From Saccharofermentans sp. (GTDB taxonomy: Bacteria; Bacillota; Clostridia; Saccharofermentanales; Saccharofermentanaceae): 64,000 bases of DNA. The notes below the pieces were generated by a model, which made no database searches, had not been told where the DNA came from, and saw nothing but the letters and a program-made list of their open reading frames with translations. The position numbers and the translations under genes were made by a program. The stretch is taken from the NCBI GenBank assembly GCA_024692235.1, contig JAILMW010000018.1, positions 1-64,000 on the forward strand. The letters run 5' to 3'. Shown piece after piece: positions 62,238 to 64,000 of this stretch (position 1 is its first letter; each line of letters begins with the position of its first letter).

Positions 62238-62905
62238 CAGTTCTCGCTGTCCTTATCGTCAAGTAGCGCAACTGCTCTCTGGAACTTACTCTTGTTATAA
62301 GGCTTTCCTGAAGTATTATCGATTATGAACTGAGCCATATCCTTAAGATCTACTACGTCGCCCGATTCAAGCTCGATCTCAAGCTCGCAGACAACATCCT
62401 TCTTGCCGTTACTGCCTTCGATAATGCCGTAGTCAAAGCATACTTCCATCATCGAGTCGCCGTAGCCGAACATATAAGTCGTTCTCTCGATACTTATAGA
62501 GCAAAGAGGAACAAGCTTATCGGTATCGATATCCTCAAAGATCTCGTTAAAAAGGTCCGTAGGATCGTCAGCATCCTCAGCCATCTTCCTGAACTTGGAA
62601 AGATCACACTTATCAGAAGATATCTCAACATTCCACTCATATCTCTGGTGGAGCCCTTCAGTTACGCTTCCGCCGTACTTTACGGTCTGCTCATATCTCT
62701 TACCGTCTTCGCTCTCATAGACACGGACTCTTACGGATCCGCCCTTCTTCATGAAAGCCCTGTCAGGTGTGTCATAGTAAGTGTTAGTGATCTTGACTGC
62801 TTCCTTGGGAGAAGTATCAAGACAATAATCCGCAAACCATTCGTTATTGATGATACCGAACAGTTCTTCCTTCTTATCGAATGCTAATTTAACTTCAGAT
62901 TCCAT
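62237..62905 (-). CDS. CYTH-domain protein
   Basis: 222 residues. ESEVKL at the N-terminus is the ExExK signature, followed by YYDTPDRAF, SVRVRVYE and KYGG, the acidic and basic residues lining the tunnel that binds triphosphate and metal. Family members are inorganic tripolyphosphatases, thiamine triphosphatases or adenylate cyclases. AGAGGT precedes ATG 62905. Confidence 0.87.
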   Translation of the reverse strand: MESEVKLAFDKKEELFGIINNEWFADYCLDTSPKEAVKITNTYYDTPDRAFMKKGGSVRVRVYESEDGKRYEQTVKYGGSVTEGLHQRYEWNVEISSDKCDLSKFRKMAEDADDPTDLFNEIFEDIDTDKLVPLCSISIERTTYMFGYGDSMMEVCFDYGIIEGSNGKKDVVCELEIELESGDVVDLKDMAQFIIDNTSGKPYNKSKFQRAVALLDDKDSEN

Positions 62906-62913
62906 TTTACCTC

Positions 62914-64000
62914 TTAGTAATCTACGGTATGTACACCGCCGGTTGAGACTATGATCAACTTATTGTTGCCTATAAAACCTATTCTCAATACATCTTCATC
63001 TACGGAAAGATCAGATACGATCGATCCGCTTGTATTAAATACAAGTATCCTGTTATCAACACTCAATGCATAAAGTGAATCACTGGTAGCAACGGCATTG
63101 ATCTCACTTCCTACAGGTGAATCGTAGATAGTATCACCTCTTGAATTGATTACTGCTATCTTGTTCATCTGTTCTACACCATCAGAATACACGATAAATA
63201 CGACTCCTCCAACAGTATTCACCTGATTTATGGCACCGAATTCCAGATTAAGAGGAACGATGCTGTCATCAAGAAGCGTATATACCGCATCAGATGAGAA
63301 TGTATAAAGAGTCTCTTCACAGTAAAGGACTGTTGAGAAAAGAGCATTCTCATCAATACTGTAACATCCGATATCAGTAGGAGTCTCCCAGGTTCCGTCA
63401 GATCTCTGAGACAATCCGAACAGACGAAGATACGGAACATAAACGGCACCGGAAGTACTTAATGTAGTTATGGAGAATAACGAAGAATCATTATTGAATG
63501 CCATCGCTATGGGATAACCCGAATCATAAGAATCCCAGTTAAAGATCTGCCTGCCCTCGATATCAAATACCTTTACATGACCGTATGCATAACCGGAACC
63601 TTCAGTGATGACTCCAACAAGGTCATCGGGAGAGATCGTAACGGACTTGATCTTATCGGATATGGGAAGCTCATAAATGCACTTCTCGGAATCGAGCATG
63701 ACCATGCCGTATCCGTTCATATCAAAAACGACAGCTTTGGAACCTCTGATATAGCATTGAGGATTGGAATAATTGACCGTATGGCTGTAGACCTCATTGC
63801 CGGAAAGTGTAAGATATGCTACACGATCGGATGTGACCTTCAATATTCCTTCTCCGAAAGCATACAGCTTCTGAGCCTCTGCATACTCGCAGTTAAAGCC
63901 GCCCTGAGCAGAGAGCTTGATAGCCTGATCGGCACCCTGCAGAGCCTTATCCTTACGAACTACGACAAATATAAGAACTACAGTCGCGATCAATATTATG
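62914..64000 (-). CDS. Membrane-anchored propeller-like protein, 5' end outside window
   Basis: The frame stays open through the window edge, so the N-terminus is missing. IATVVLIFVVVRKDKAL is a membrane anchor, followed by about 330 residues of repeating beta strands (FDMNGYGMVMLDSEKCIYELP, VKVFDIEGRQIFNWDSYDSG, NSRGDTIYDSP), looking like a beta-propeller of the DUF5711 type found in Clostridia. Function unknown; a surface sensor or scaffold is possible. Confidence 0.72.
   Translation of the reverse strand, partial: IILIATVVLIFVVVRKDKALQGADQAIKLSAQGGFNCEYAEAQKLYAFGEGILKVTSDRVAYLTLSGNEVYSHTVNYSNPQCYIRGSKAVVFDMNGYGMVMLDSEKCIYELPISDKIKSVTISPDDLVGVITEGSGYAYGHVKVFDIEGRQIFNWDSYDSGYPIAMAFNNDSSLFSITTLSTSGAVYVPYLRLFGLSQRSDGTWETPTDIGCYSIDENALFSTVLYCEETLYTFSSDAVYTLLDDSIVPLNLEFGAINQVNTVGGVVFIVYSDGVEQMNKIAVINSRGDTIYDSPVGSEINAVATSDSLYALSVDNRILVFNTSGSIVSDLSVDEDVLRIGFIGNNKLIIVSTGGVHTVDY

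Noticed and set aside
1..64000. CRISPR array, insertion sequence, prophage or rRNA operon
   Set aside because: No regularly spaced repeats of suitable length, no transposase, integrase, Cas or phage structural motifs, and no rRNA sequence were seen on either strand.

Overview
The window looks like a chromosomal segment of an anaerobic Bacillota of the class Clostridia. The evidence is the gene families (ATP-type PckA, YerC/TrpR-like regulator, RqcH, Pdp, DUF5702/TadE-like pseudopilins, the UPF0210/UPF0237 pair, the BFD-containing GlpA-like flavoprotein with DUF1667), good Shine-Dalgarno sites on most genes, TTGACA/TATAAT promoters and a moderately low G+C. I see no phage, insertion sequence, CRISPR array or rRNA. 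The genus cannot be fixed from this sequence alone. Nearly all the DNA is coding and most genes lie on the minus strand.

Layout. 1-8 kb: end of a secreted acidic protein, pckA, tRNA-Leu, an SDR dehydrogenase, two unknown membrane proteins sharing a C-terminal tail, tRNA-Thr, and punA-ahcY. 8-14.4 kb: three pseudopilin/TadE-like genes, a small membrane protein, a YerC-like regulator with an inserted segment, and secA. 14.4-18.9 kb: pheST, a metallo-beta-lactamase hydrolase and a divergent methylglyoxal-synthase-fold protein. 19-24.7 kb: cell-shape genes mrdA-mreD-mreC linked to a SEC-C protein and icd. 24.8-31 kb: holA, two paralogous lipoproteins and comEC. 31-37 kb (plus strand): engB, two tandem prs genes, a small basic membrane protein and rqcH, with an Mrr-like nuclease on the minus strand. 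37-41.3 kb: ruvCAB-queH and pdp. 41.3-45.7 kb: a Gfo/Idh oxidoreductase, a duplicated tRNA-Lys unit, htpG and a class IV aminotransferase. 45.8-49.6 kb: a glycerol-3-phosphate-dehydrogenase-like module and a lipoprotein. 49.8-53.9 kb: argG, two GNAT genes and argH. 54-64 kb: minus-strand genes for a GH13 enzyme, three unknown membrane proteins, UPF0210/UPF0237, two flavoproteins, a CYTH protein and a propeller-like membrane protein cut by the window edge.

The most notable non-coding signal is a set of 10-bp-phased TTGTCG repeats (four copies before the pseudopilin operon, two perfect copies plus a TTGACG variant before comEC). They resemble tandem Spo0A boxes and suggest that a pilus-like apparatus and DNA uptake are controlled together. 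The pseudopilin leader can also fold so that its ribosome-binding site is buried. Further regulatory calls are a LexA-type box on ruvCAB, tandem ARG boxes on argG, and several genes whose ATG lies only 6-7 nt after a -10 element, with no ribosome-binding site (candidate leaderless mRNAs).

All functional names come from motif recognition by eye; no database search was run.
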